A DNA stretch of 64,000 nucleotides, from the NCBI RefSeq assembly GCF_030406325.1, contig NZ_JAUEQY010000006.1, positions 341,862 through 405,861 on the forward strand. The letters run 5' to 3'. The position numbers were made by a program, and so were the translations under genes. A model generated the notes under the pieces. That model saw nothing but the letters and a program-made list of their open reading frames with translations, was not told the origin of the DNA and did not search any database. Below are positions 32,893 to 42,018 of the stretch, piece after piece. The stretch comes from Actinomadura sp. DC4. Its GTDB lineage: Bacteria > Actinomycetota > Actinomycetes > Streptosporangiales > Streptosporangiaceae. Numbering within the stretch: the stretch's first letter is position 1; each line of letters opens with the position of its first letter.

Positions 32893-35361
32893 GTGGTGAA
32901 CGTCCAGCCGCTCAGTGACGGGGATCCCCGTCGGCTGGGGGACTACGACGTGACCGGACGGCTGGGCGAGGGCGGGCAGGGCGTCGTCTATCTGGGCAGC
33001 GGTTCTGGCGGCTCGGCCGCCATCAAACTGCTGCACGCCCAGCTGATCGAGGACGAGCCGGCCCGCGCACGCTTCGTACGGGAGGTGGAGGTCACCAAGC
33101 GGGTCGCGCGGTTCTGCACCGCCCAGGTGCTCTCCGCCGGGACAGCTCAGGGGCGGCCGTACATCGTCAGTGAGTACGTCCCGGGGCCTTCGCTGCACCA
33201 GCAGCTCCGTGAGGAGGGACCGCGGCACGGCTCGGCGTTGGACCGCCTGGCGATCAATACCGCGACGGCGCTGGCAGCGATCCACCAGGCGGGCGTCGTG
33301 CACCGCGACTTCAAGCCCGGCAACGTGCTGATGGGGCCGGACGGCCCGGTGGTGATCGACTTCGGCATCGCCCGGGCCCTCGACACGACCGGGGCCATGG
33401 CGAGCGCGGTGAGCCAGGTGGTCGGGACGCCGGCGTTCATGGCGCCCGAGCAGCTTTCGGAGGGCCCGATCGGGCCCCCGACGGACATGTTCGCGTGGGC
33501 CGTGACCATGGTCTTCGCCGCCAGCGGCGTGCCGGCCTTCGGCCACCGCTCCATCCAGCAGGTGATCAACCGGATCCTGCACGAGGAGCCCGACCTCGGC
33601 GCCCTGGACGGCCGCCTGCGCCCGGTGGTCGCCGCATGCCTGAACAAGGACCCGTCTCGCCGGCCGACGGCACGCAGCCTGATGGACGAGCTGATGGGCC
33701 ACCACGAGGCGGCCATCTCACCCGCCGCTCACCCCCCGAGCGCACCGGCTGCTCCGGCCGGTCCGGCCGCCGGTGCCTCCTCAGCATGGCCCGGCAGGTC
33801 CGGCAGGTCCGGCTTGGCCGCCGCAGCTGCGGCAGCAAGGCCGGCGGACACTGACGGCGCGCCGGACGCGAGCAGGTCCGACGATCCGTCTTCGTCGGCG
33901 GAGAGCGCAAGCCCAGTCGGCATGCCGGGCTCGGACGGCTGGGGGGCCGCGGCCGGTTCGAACAGCGCGGCGGGCGTGAGCCGACCCGATGGTTCATATC
34001 TCAGCGACGCGCCGCAAGGCGGAGAAGGGGGTCGGCCCGATTCGGCCGGCGACCGACGACAACGCGGCGAGGCGCCGTCCCGGCGTCGCGCAGCCGGACG
34101 GCGGGACCTCGAGACAGGCTCTGGTGAGCGGGACGTCACCGCCACGGGCGCGTCCTCGCTCCCGGGCCGATCGCCTTCTGGCGAGGCCGGTTTTGGGACG
34201 GGCGGGAGCCCACCCGGCGGTTCGCTGCTCAGCGACGTACCCGGTCCGTACGGGGCGGGGAACTCGGCTGGTGCGGCGGCGCACCCGTCTGCGGGGTATC
34301 CGGCGGGCTGGGGCGCGGGATCGGGCGCTCGTGCAGGAGCCGGTACGGCGGAGGCGGCGACGGCGCACATTCCGGCGGGTATGGCGGCCGGTGGGTGGGG
34401 GGCGCCGGGTTCCCCGGATACTGCGACTACCCATCCGCCTGCCGGCAGGGCATCGGTGAATTCGGCCGGCGGAGCGGGGCGCTCCGACGCGTCGGGCTCC
34501 AATACACGGGAGACCGCGACCACACGGCTGCCACTGGACGGCTCGGCATCCGCCCACCCACCTGCCGGCACGGCATCGGCGAACTCGCCCAGCGGAGCGG
34601 GACGCTCCGACGCAACGGGCTCCGGTACGCGGGAGGCCGCGACCATGCGGCTGCCTCTGGACGGCTCGGCCTCGTTCGCCGGGTTGCCGGACTCGGCTGC
34701 GTCTGGGGAGGCGGGCACCAGGCGTATGCCCGTATCAGGCCCGCCCTCCTTCGGTGGATATCCAGGCTCGCCGGCCCCTGGGCCGATGGCCGGACCGCCG
34801 GCGCGGCGAAAGGGTCGTGCGGTGTTGATCGTCGCGGTCGTGGCCGCCGTACTCGTTGCCCTGGTCGCGGGAATCTCCGTGCTCGCCGCGTCGAAGGATG
34901 ACGGAAAGGGCGGAAAGGGCGGAACGGCAGCCGCCCCACCGCCTTCGCCAAAGCGTGCGCACCATCCGGTCGAGCACCGCACGCCGTCGGCGTCGCACCA
35001 CCCGGCAGCGTCGATGCCGGTCAAGACCAACCCGTACACGCCGCAGCGCCTCTGCGGCGGCGGCTACCGCGTCGTCGACCGGCACGGCTTGGGTGGGGCC
35101 AGGGTCTACCTGCTCTACAACAGCAAGGCGGGCGCCAACTGCGTTGTCACGATGGTCCCCAGGTCGAGCGGAAAGGTTCCCCTGAGCACGTCCCTCGCGG
35201 TCAAAGGCGGCGGCCGGGGGAGCCGCTCCGGCGCATATCCGTTCTACGCGGGCCCGATACGCCTCCCCGCGAGGGGCAAGTGCGTGATGTGGGGCGGCTC
35301 ATCGAGAACAGCCAGGTGGACGAGCGGCTGGAGCCACTGTGCAAGTGACCGTACGGCCTGA
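32893..35361 (+). CDS. Membrane Ser/Thr protein kinase (PknB-like kinase domain)
   Basis: 823 residues. The kinase domain at 15-275 has the glycine loop GEGGQG (25-30), Lys 45 (AAIKLL), HRDFKPGN (catalytic Asp 139), DFG (156-158) and APE (184-186), so it should be active. A Pro/Ala/Gly/Ser-rich linker of about 360 residues follows, containing two 41-residue tandem repeats. One membrane helix lies at about 641-662 (VLIVAVVAAVLVALVAGISV). The outer domain of about 160 residues has three or four cysteines and no PASTA repeats. GTG at 32893 or 32896 starts it, with GGGAGG upstream. It senses an unknown outside signal. Confidence 0.9.
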   Translation: MVNVQPLSDGDPRRLGDYDVTGRLGEGGQGVVYLGSGSGGSAAIKLLHAQLIEDEPARARFVREVEVTKRVARFCTAQVLSAGTAQGRPYIVSEYVPGPSLHQQLREEGPRHGSALDRLAINTATALAAIHQAGVVHRDFKPGNVLMGPDGPVVIDFGIARALDTTGAMASAVSQVVGTPAFMAPEQLSEGPIGPPTDMFAWAVTMVFAASGVPAFGHRSIQQVINRILHEEPDLGALDGRLRPVVAACLNKDPSRRPTARSLMDELMGHHEAAISPAAHPPSAPAAPAGPAAGASSAWPGRSGRSGLAAAAAAARPADTDGAPDASRSDDPSSSAESASPVGMPGSDGWGAAAGSNSAAGVSRPDGSYLSDAPQGGEGGRPDSAGDRRQRGEAPSRRRAAGRRDLETGSGERDVTATGASSLPGRSPSGEAGFGTGGSPPGGSLLSDVPGPYGAGNSAGAAAHPSAGYPAGWGAGSGARAGAGTAEAATAHIPAGMAAGGWGAPGSPDTATTHPPAGRASVNSAGGAGRSDASGSNTRETATTRLPLDGSASAHPPAGTASANSPSGAGRSDATGSGTREAATMRLPLDGSASFAGLPDSAASGEAGTRRMPVSGPPSFGGYPGSPAPGPMAGPPARRKGRAVLIVAVVAAVLVALVAGISVLAASKDDGKGGKGGTAAAPPPSPKRAHHPVEHRTPSASHHPAASMPVKTNPYTPQRLCGGGYRVVDRHGLGGARVYLLYNSKAGANCVVTMVPRSSGKVPLSTSLAVKGGGRGSRSGAYPFYAGPIRLPARGKCVMWGGSSRTARWTSGWSHCASDRTA
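34432..34677 (+). repeat. Two 123-bp tandem repeats inside the kinase linker
   Basis: Residues 514-554 and 555-595 of the kinase are copies of one 41-residue unit: HPPAG-x-AS-x-NS, GAGRSD, then TRE-x-AT-x-RLPLDGSAS. A third weak copy follows as GTRRMPVSGPPSF. The unit offers Thr/Ser sites beside Arg (AT-x-RLP), plausible autophosphorylation sites. Confidence 0.85.
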
Positions 35362-35840
35362 GTTCTCGGCCCGGTCAACGAGCAGGCCACGGACCTGAGC
35401 CCCGGGGCAAAGACCTCGTCCCGAACGTGGTGGTGACCATCTTGACCCTGCCGGGTGGCTCGCCGAGCAGATCGGGGCGTGTCTGCTCAGGAACGCATCA
35501 CCTGCGAGAACCTTCTGGCCAAGGTGCCCGAGTCCGCTCACCGGCGGGTCGCCACGCCGGCCCGGACGATCTTCGACCAGCCCGCTGCCGAGGAAGCCCG
35601 GCACGCCCGTGCGCGGAAGGACAGCTGACGCGGCGTGCGGCCGGAAAGACCCCCGCAACCACGGCGCGGACCGGAGCTGTCGCCTGCCGTGGATGCGCCG
35701 GCGTCGGCCGTCCGCATGGAGGGCCGTCTTACGGCCGAGCGAGCGGGCGGCGGCGTAATCATCGACGAGCGGCGCATCGACCCTCACCCGTGAGTGACCC
35801 CGAGCCCAGCTCAGGAACGGCATCCCGCGCAGGCTGGGTT
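35362..35840. other. Gene-poor gap with transposase and lhr-like scraps
   Basis: No intact gene is present in these 479 bases. The middle holds the IS256 fragment listed separately. Bases 35719-35766 read EGRLTAERAGGGVIID, very like the last residues of Lhr in this window (GRLTVERADGGAIVD), followed by a stop after a few codons; it may be the end of a lost lhr-type gene, or chance. Confidence 0.55.
35485..35628 (+). pseudogene. Fragment of an IS256-family (mutator-type) transposase
   Basis: The plus-strand frame reads RITCENLLAKVPESAHRRVA then TPARTIFDQPAAEEARHARA, matching the central RTHYARNLLAKVPKSAQ-x-x-VAT-x-x-RTIFAQPD region of IS256-type transposases. It is 48 codons long, ends in TGA, and neither the catalytic core before it nor the rest after it is present. 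It marks an old insertion at the edge of the accessory zone. Confidence 0.75.
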
Positions 35841-37886
35841 TCAGCGTTCAGGACGGTGGGTCTGGCGGTCCGGCGCCTTTCCAGGGACGGCCGGGACATA
35901 GATGGGTTCGCCCTGGTCGATACGGTCGATGGCGCCCGGGTCGCCGTTGAACAGCGCCGCGTTGCGTGGATCGTTGACGATGTAGGGGTACAGATCTGGA
36001 TCGCCGTAGACCGTGCGGGCGATGTCCGACAGCGAGTCATAGACGCCGTCGTGCCACTTCGTCGTGATGATCGGTTTCTCGGCTCGCGCTGGATCCCAGC
36101 CGCCGATGTAGTGGGTGGCCGGAGGCGGAGGCGGTGGTGGCGGCGGAGGTGAGGCCGGCGTGACCGGCAGCGGAGGCGTCACCGGCGAATCGAACGGCAT
36201 CGTCTGCCGGCCGGCCGGATGGCCGGGTGGCAGGTTGCCCGGCAGACCTCCCGGCGGTCCGTACAGCGACGTCGTGGCGGGTGGCGTGAACTGCTGAGGC
36301 GGAACCACGCTGACGGCGTGATCCTGCGGGAACGGGTAGAACGCCCGGTAGGCAGTGGTGTGGCCGATGTCCAGAAAGGAAACCTTGGTATAGCCATCAA
36401 AGTTCTTCACCATCTGCACGAACTGACCGACCCCCGGAACGCTCTGCACCGCGTCGATGGATTTCGCCACCAACGGCGGGGCCTGCGACTTCACCCAGAG
36501 ACCGGACTCCGCTCGTTGGTAACCCGCCGCCGCCGGGTCGCTGATGACCTCGAGTCTGCGCGGGGTGTACACCGTCCCGTTCTGAGAGGTCTTACGCCAG
36601 CCGAATGAGTCTGACGGCACCACGGAGCCGTCCGGCGCCTTCGCCACGCGCATCGGATCGGCGGCCCGCCATTGCCTGGGATCGACCTTGACCGGGACCA
36701 GCTCCCCGGTCAGCGGATTGTGCCACACGCCGAACTTCTGCGGATTCTCCATCGCTCGGGCAGCGACGACGTCGTCTCGCGGAAGGATTTTTCCGAGGCC
36801 GCCCAGATAACCGCCAAGGGTGACGACGTCGACGCCGGCGGCTGCCAGCGACTGGCCCCATGACTTGCCATCCCAATAATGGTTCGCGTAGAGCACCGGA
36901 GCGCCGATCGTGGCCGGAACGACCACGCCGACGTCCCAAGCCGTGCTGAGCCGAGTGCCCAGGAAGTACTTGGTCGGATCAGAGAAGGGCTTGGTCCATG
37001 CGGCATCGGCGACTGGAACGTTGAGCCCGGCGCCCATTACGGATATGGCCACGGTGTCCACGAGGGCGGCCGGTGAATTCTCGAAGGGGTTTATACCTTC
37101 ATGGTGGATCAAATTGCTGGAGACCTCTTTGGCTGCGGTGGTGCCCCACATGACCCCGCCGATGGCCCAGCTGGAGGACCGCGCCTGACTGACTCCCAGC
37201 CGCGCCATTGCCTTCAAGAAGGTGGGCTGACCTGCCACGTCCTCGACGACGAACGGCTTGAACGCCGGCCGGGCGAGGCGCAACATCCGTATGCACCGAT
37301 CGCAGAACCATTTCCATGCCTGCATGATGCGGCCGCCGGCGCGAAGCGCGGCAGCGATGGCCTCCCGCCGGGCGAGCATGCCCTCGAAGGCGTTGATCAT
37401 CATCATCGCGGAAAGGAGTGCGAGGTAGGCGATGAGGAACTGAATGAGGTGCCGCAGCGCCTCTTGGGTTTCCTTGGACTGCTTGATGGCCAGGTCCAGG
37501 AACTCGGCCATTGCCTCGCATCGGGCGGTCAGATATTTCTTGTATTCGGCACCGAGATTATGCCGATTGAACCAGTCCTGAAAGGTCCGCGCCGTAAGTC
37601 CATCCCATGTGTCCTGCTGCACGAGTTTCGCGTAGGCCCCGTCAATGGGCGACCACAACGTCTCGAGCTGCTGTTGCAGACCGGCCGGCGCGTCACCGGA
37701 TTTCGTCGCGAAGCCGGTGGCCAGGCGCATCTGCGTCAGCTTGTTGATGTCCACGGTCGCGCTGCGGTGGGCACGCCACAGCATCTCGATGGAGTCCCAG
37801 TCTTCGTAGATGAAGAGGCCATACGTCAGCCCCCCCAAGGCCAAGCTACTCATGGCGGGGGCTCTGATGACCGGGGGGACGCCCAT
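35841..37886 (-). CDS. 681-residue protein with N-terminal helical region and C-terminal LysM-like domain
   Basis: I do not recognise a full-length family. The first 180 residues are predominantly helical with WDSIEMLWRAHRS and WDGLTARTFQDWFNR, resembling the long WXG/LXG-type helical domains of type VII secretion substrates, followed by a hydrophobic stretch LIQFLIAYLALLSAMMMINA. The middle is unknown. A Pro-rich spacer with a run of prolines leads to a terminal LysM-like segment (YDSLSDIARTVYGDPDLYPY ... GEPIYVPAVPG), usually a glycan-binding module. A GAGGAG ribosome-binding site precedes the ATG. The gene follows an EspC-like gene by 35 bases on the same strand, suggesting a secreted or envelope-acting pair. 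Codon use is less GC-biased than in neighbours. Confidence 0.75.
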   Translation of the reverse strand: MGVPPVIRAPAMSSLALGGLTYGLFIYEDWDSIEMLWRAHRSATVDINKLTQMRLATGFATKSGDAPAGLQQQLETLWSPIDGAYAKLVQQDTWDGLTARTFQDWFNRHNLGAEYKKYLTARCEAMAEFLDLAIKQSKETQEALRHLIQFLIAYLALLSAMMMINAFEGMLARREAIAAALRAGGRIMQAWKWFCDRCIRMLRLARPAFKPFVVEDVAGQPTFLKAMARLGVSQARSSSWAIGGVMWGTTAAKEVSSNLIHHEGINPFENSPAALVDTVAISVMGAGLNVPVADAAWTKPFSDPTKYFLGTRLSTAWDVGVVVPATIGAPVLYANHYWDGKSWGQSLAAAGVDVVTLGGYLGGLGKILPRDDVVAARAMENPQKFGVWHNPLTGELVPVKVDPRQWRAADPMRVAKAPDGSVVPSDSFGWRKTSQNGTVYTPRRLEVISDPAAAGYQRAESGLWVKSQAPPLVAKSIDAVQSVPGVGQFVQMVKNFDGYTKVSFLDIGHTTAYRAFYPFPQDHAVSVVPPQQFTPPATTSLYGPPGGLPGNLPPGHPAGRQTMPFDSPVTPPLPVTPASPPPPPPPPPPATHYIGGWDPARAEKPIITTKWHDGVYDSLSDIARTVYGDPDLYPYIVNDPRNAALFNGDPGAIDRIDQGEPIYVPAVPGKAPDRQTHRPER

Positions 37887-37921
37887 TAGTTACTCCTCAC
37901 GGTGAGCCGGGGCATCACGCG

Positions 37922-38242
37922 TCAATGGTTGGCGAGTAGCGACTGCCATTCGGCATCCTCGTACGTAGCATGATTGGCCGCGAAGGCCTCAGACGCGTAT
38001 CCCAGGGTCTGGTGGAGCGTGGCCACCGCCTGACGCATGGCGTCATAGAAGGCCTCGTACTCCTTATAAAGCTCATCGGAGGCGCCCGAGACCAGCCCGA
38101 AACAGCCCTGGGCGTCTTTGGCGTCCGCGCCCTCATAGGCCTTCTCGGCATCCTTCATATCGGCCGCCGCCCCGGCGAAGATCTTACTCGCATCAAGGAG
38201 CGCATCGCGCCTGACCTGCAAGAATGCTGGATCCGGACTCAT
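37922..38242 (-). CDS. EspC/WXG100-like small helical protein (type VII secretion-type)
   Basis: 106 residues, wholly helical, with no WXG turn but the organisation of EspC-type proteins: two helices around a Gly-containing turn (DAQGCFGLVSGASDELYKEY) and a C-terminal YEDAE (residues 94-98) matching the YxxxD/E export signal of type VII secretion. It precedes the 681-residue protein by 35 bases, the usual chaperone/substrate order. No secretion ATPase (EccC) or other ESX component is within the window. Codon usage is noticeably less GC-rich at third positions than in the housekeeping genes. Confidence 0.7.
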   Translation of the reverse strand: MSPDPAFLQVRRDALLDASKIFAGAAADMKDAEKAYEGADAKDAQGCFGLVSGASDELYKEYEAFYDAMRQAVATLHQTLGYASEAFAANHATYEDAEWQSLLANH

Positions 38243-38360
38243 GGACGGAGTATAGGACTCAAAGGATTGGAATGGCAAACACCAAAACCCCAAGAAACGC
38301 CGCCGAAATCTACCGGACACATTGGGGTATTCACCGGAGGCGGTCCGGCGTCCGGACAGG

Positions 38361-39548
38361 TCAGCTTGAGCTGGAGAATACCTCGTCGCGGGCGTGGTCC
38401 AAGGCCGCGAACAATGCCCCCCTCAGCACCGGATTGCCCACCACCTCGCTCAAGGCGACCCGAGGGCGGGTCGGGCAGATCCGGCCCACCGCCTCCTGGA
38501 TGCGGCGGATCAAGCGCTCTCCCCCCGCTCTCCCCAGCTCACCCGAGATCAAGACCAGTTCGGGGTCCAGCACGATCGTCACCGACGCCACCCCGTACGC
38601 CAGCCGCGTCGCCAGTTCGTCCAGGAACGGCCCGCCCGACTTGCCCGAGGACGCCGCCGCGCGTACGCACTCCGTCGCCGTCGGCTCGTCGAAGCCGTGC
38701 GCGCGGGCCAGGTCGCGGACCGCGTCCGCGCCCGCCAGTGCTCCCAGGCCGCCCGCCAGCGCCGGCATTCCCCACGTCACCGACTCGGTGTCCTTCTCCG
38801 GCAGCGCGGCGCCCGGCACCGGCAGGTAGCCGATCTCGCCCGCGCCACCGGAGGCGCCGCGGTGCAGCCGGCCGCCGAGAACCACCGCCAGGCCTAGGCC
38901 CCGGTCGGCCCACAGCAGGGCGAAGTCGGACACGTCCCGGGCGGCTCCGCACTCCTTCTCCGCCAAAGCGCCCAGGTTCACGTCGTTCTCTATCGTGACC
39001 GGCATCCGCAGGTCGCGGCGGAGGGCCTCCAGGATGCCGGCGTGCCAGTGCGGCAGGTCGTAGATGAACTCCACGTCGCCGCTGCGCGGGTCGACCACGC
39101 CCGGGGTGCCGATCACCAGGGCGCGCAGCCGGGACAGCGGTACCTTCGCCGACCTGCACGCCTTCACGACCGCGTTGTGCACCAGGGTGACGGCGTCCTC
39201 GGTGTCGCCGGGCGAGACCGTGATCTCGGCGGCGATGTGCCCCGTGATGTCGGCGATGCCGGCCGTCACGGAGTTGGGGCCGACGTCGAGACCGGCGACG
39301 TACGCACTGGAGGGCACCACGGCGTACAGCGCGGCGTTCGGGCCCCTTCCGCCCGCCTGCTCCCCCACGACGGCGACCAGGCCGCGGTCCTCCAGACGCG
39401 CCAGCAACTGCGACGCCGTCACCTTCGACAGGCCCGTGCGCTCGCCGATCTGCGTACGCGTCAGCGGGCCCGAACTCACCAAAAGATCAAGTGCGGATCG
39501 GTCGTTCAGCTCGCGCAGGAGTCTTGGCGTCCCCGGGCGACTCGCCAT
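38361..39548 (-). CDS. ROK family transcriptional repressor
   Basis: 395 residues. An N-terminal MarR-like winged helix (PLTRTQIGERTGLSKVTASQ) is followed by an actin-like ATPase/kinase fold with the ROK features DVGPNSVTAGIADITGHI and IENDVNLGALAEKECGAARD. The ROK zinc site normally has a CxCGxxGC signature; here the corresponding region (GRLHRGASGGAGEIGYLPV) retains GEIG but no cysteine cluster, so this protein probably lacks the zinc. It diverges from the sugar ABC operon and likely represses it through the palindrome at 39592-39610. Confidence 0.9.
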   Translation of the reverse strand: MASRPGTPRLLRELNDRSALDLLVSSGPLTRTQIGERTGLSKVTASQLLARLEDRGLVAVVGEQAGGRGPNAALYAVVPSSAYVAGLDVGPNSVTAGIADITGHIAAEITVSPGDTEDAVTLVHNAVVKACRSAKVPLSRLRALVIGTPGVVDPRSGDVEFIYDLPHWHAGILEALRRDLRMPVTIENDVNLGALAEKECGAARDVSDFALLWADRGLGLAVVLGGRLHRGASGGAGEIGYLPVPGAALPEKDTESVTWGMPALAGGLGALAGADAVRDLARAHGFDEPTATECVRAAASSGKSGGPFLDELATRLAYGVASVTIVLDPELVLISGELGRAGGERLIRRIQEAVGRICPTRPRVALSEVVGNPVLRGALFAALDHARDEVFSSSS

Positions 39549-39590
39549 CTCCGGCCACCTTCCATCTCGATCCGCTAACGGGTCTTCTTG

Positions 39591-39611
39591 GTTAGGAAAC
39601 TTTCCTGTTAG
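39591..39611. promoter_or_regulatory. Probable ROK operator (TTAGGAAAcTTTCCTGTTA)
   Basis: AGGAAA-C-TTTCCT at 39594-39606 is a perfect 13-base inverted repeat with TTA on each outer side. It sits between the ROK repressor and the ABC-transporter operon. Operators of this GGAAAxTTTCC shape are familiar for actinobacterial ROK regulators of sugar uptake. Confidence 0.75.
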
Positions 39612-39740
39612 TTTAGTCCAAGCAGTCCGCCACCCCATAATCCACAGCCCCGACTGTAGGCAGGCGCCCAGCGACCGTGCTTACGACATGCCGCATCAAT
39701 ACCAGTAAGCCGGTCGGGCGGTACCGAAGGGAGTTCCATT

Positions 39741-41030
39741 GTGAGGTACACCAGGGCCGCCGCGGCGGCCGTCGCACTCGCTGTGGCCGTTACCGGCTGT
39801 GGCAGCAATGACAAGAAGAAGAGCGACTCCGCGAAGGCGGCCGACCCCGCGAAGATCGTTGTCTGGCAGATGGGCGACGGCAGTCCCGAGCAGACCAAGT
39901 TCCTTGACGGGGTGACCGCGGAGTTCCGCCAGAAGCACCCGAACACCGCGGTGCAGGTCCAGTACATCCCCTGGCCGCAGGCCACCCAGAAGTTCCAGAC
40001 CGCGATCGCCAGCGGATCGGGCCCGGACGTGACCGAGGTCGGCAACACCGATGTGCAGTCCTGGGCCGAGCAGGGCGCCTTCGCCGACATCTCCGCCAAG
40101 ATGAGCTCCTGGGCCGAGGGCAAGACCCTGAGTAAGGGCGCCCTCGCCAACGACCAGCTCGACGGCAAGACGTACGCCTCGCCGTGGTACGGCGGCGTAC
40201 GGGCCGTCTGGTACCACAAGGACTGGTTCAAGGACCTGGGCATCCAGCCGCCGACCTCGTGGGCCGACCTGGAGGCCGCGGCAAAGAAGATCCAGGACAA
40301 GAAGGGCGTGCCGGGTATCGCCGCGCCTAGCGACTTCACGAACGGCATCCTCAGCTTCGTCTGGGCCAACGGTGGCGACGTCGCCACCAAGCAGGGCGGC
40401 AAGTGGGTCGGCACCCTCGACCAGCCGCAGGCCAAGGAGGCCATCCAGTTCTACGCCGGACTGGTGAACAAGGACAAGGTCGCGCCCGACAAGTACGTCG
40501 GCAAGAACGAGCTGCAGGGCCCGCAGCAGGACTTCGCCCTCGGCAAGGTCGGCATGTACATGGACGGCAGCTGGGCGCTCCCGCAGCTCACGAAGGTCAA
40601 CAAGAAGGACGCGAAGAACTGGGGCGTCTTCCCGATCCCGGGCAAGACCGGCGGCATCGCACCGGTCTTCTCCGGCGGCTCGGACCTCGCCGTGTGGAAG
40701 GACAGCAAGTACCAGGACGTCGCGTTCGACTACCTGACCACCTTGGACAGCAAGAAGAACGCCAAGACCTTCGCGGACACCCTGAAGTTCCTGCCGCAGT
40801 TCACCGACGTACTGCAGGGCGGCTCGTACCAGAGCGACCCGATCATGGGCGCGTTCGCGCAGGCCGCGGCGTCGGGTGTGAAGTTCACCCCGACGAGCAA
40901 GGGCTGGGCCGACTACGAGGGCGCCAAGAAGATCCTGCCGAACGCCGTCAAGGCGATCATGCAGGGCAAGTCCGCCGACGATGAGCTGAAGAAGGCCGAC
41001 GAGCAGGCCGGCACCCTCCTCAACCAGTAA
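39741..41030 (+). CDS. Sugar-binding lipoprotein of an ABC importer
   Basis: 429 residues. A signal peptide ends in the lipobox AVTGC (Cys 20). The mature protein has the family-1 solute-binding pattern: IVVWQMGDGSPEQTKFLDGV near the N-terminus and LGKVGMYMDGSWALPQL in the later part. It captures an oligosaccharide outside the cell for the two permeases downstream. The GTG at 39741 starts the operon. The GH3 N-acetylglucosaminidase at the end suggests an aminosugar such as chitooligosaccharide, but the binding protein alone does not show this. Confidence 0.92.
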   Translation: MRYTRAAAAAVALAVAVTGCGSNDKKKSDSAKAADPAKIVVWQMGDGSPEQTKFLDGVTAEFRQKHPNTAVQVQYIPWPQATQKFQTAIASGSGPDVTEVGNTDVQSWAEQGAFADISAKMSSWAEGKTLSKGALANDQLDGKTYASPWYGGVRAVWYHKDWFKDLGIQPPTSWADLEAAAKKIQDKKGVPGIAAPSDFTNGILSFVWANGGDVATKQGGKWVGTLDQPQAKEAIQFYAGLVNKDKVAPDKYVGKNELQGPQQDFALGKVGMYMDGSWALPQLTKVNKKDAKNWGVFPIPGKTGGIAPVFSGGSDLAVWKDSKYQDVAFDYLTTLDSKKNAKTFADTLKFLPQFTDVLQGGSYQSDPIMGAFAQAAASGVKFTPTSKGWADYEGAKKILPNAVKAIMQGKSADDELKKADEQAGTLLNQ

Positions 41031-41043
41031 GGGGACCGCCCGC

Positions 41044-42018
41044 ATGCTCGACACCGCTCAGGCGGTGCGGCGTAAGCCGGGCCGGACGTCGTCCGGCCCG
41101 GCGAGGCCCGCCCGCCGCCGCCCGCGCCTCGGGCCGTACCTCCTGATACTGCCCGCGCTCGTGACCATCGGCGTGCTGCTCATCTGGCCGGTGGTCCAGA
41201 TCGGCCAGATGTCGTTCCAGAAGGTCGGCCTGCGCCAGCTCCGCGGCGAACCCGCGGAGAACGTCGGCCTCGACAACTACCGCCAGATCTTCGCCGACGA
41301 CGCGTTCTGGGCCGCGGTCCGGCACACCGTGCTGTTCGCGGTCGTCGCCGTCGCCGGGACCCTGCTGATCGGCACGCTGGTCGGCCTGCTGCTGGGCCAG
41401 CTCGGGCGGCGGATGTCCTCGTTCGTCGCGGGCGGCGTGCTCATCGCCTGGGCGACCCCGCCCGTCACCGCGGCGGTCATCTTCTCCTGGCTGTTCGGCA
41501 CCACCGGCGGCCTCGTCGGGTGGCTGCTCGACCTGCTGCCGAACTGGCTCGTGGGCGGCGGCTGGCAGAATTACAACTGGTTCTCCTCGCCGCTGCCGGA
41601 CTACACGGTCCTGACGATCTGCGTCGTCTGGATGTCCTTTCCCTTCATCGCCGTCTCGGTCCTGGCCGGGTTGCGCACCGTGCCCATCGAGCTGTACGAG
41701 GCGGCCAAGGTTGACGGCTCCAGCGCGTGGAACACCTTCTGGAAGATCACCTTCCCGATGCTGAAGCCCATCTTCAGCGTGGTGCTGGTGCTCTCGGTGA
41801 TCTGGGACTTCCGCGTCTTCACCCAGCTGTTCATCATGTCCGGGCTCGCCAACAGTGACTCGTTCAACCTGTCGCTGTACGCGTACTCGACGGCGTTCGG
41901 CTCGCTCAACGCCAAGTACGGCCTCGGGTCGGCGATCGCGATGGTCCTCACGCTGATCGTCCTGGTCGTGACGGCGGTCTACACCCGGATGATGGTCCGG
42001 CAGCAGGAGGCGGCATGA
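41044..42018 (+). CDS. Sugar ABC transporter permease (MalF/UgpA type)
   Basis: 324 residues. About six membrane helices follow a 35-residue basic N-terminus. The EAA loop is ELYEAAKVDGSSAWNTFWKI followed by TFPMLKPI, the carbohydrate permease consensus. It begins 14 bases after the binding-protein stop, and its stop overlaps the next permease start (ATGA). No dedicated ATPase gene lies in this operon; such importers commonly use a shared MsiK-type ATPase encoded elsewhere. Confidence 0.93.
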   Translation: MLDTAQAVRRKPGRTSSGPARPARRRPRLGPYLLILPALVTIGVLLIWPVVQIGQMSFQKVGLRQLRGEPAENVGLDNYRQIFADDAFWAAVRHTVLFAVVAVAGTLLIGTLVGLLLGQLGRRMSSFVAGGVLIAWATPPVTAAVIFSWLFGTTGGLVGWLLDLLPNWLVGGGWQNYNWFSSPLPDYTVLTICVVWMSFPFIAVSVLAGLRTVPIELYEAAKVDGSSAWNTFWKITFPMLKPIFSVVLVLSVIWDFRVFTQLFIMSGLANSDSFNLSLYAYSTAFGSLNAKYGLGSAIAMVLTLIVLVVTAVYTRMMVRQQEAA

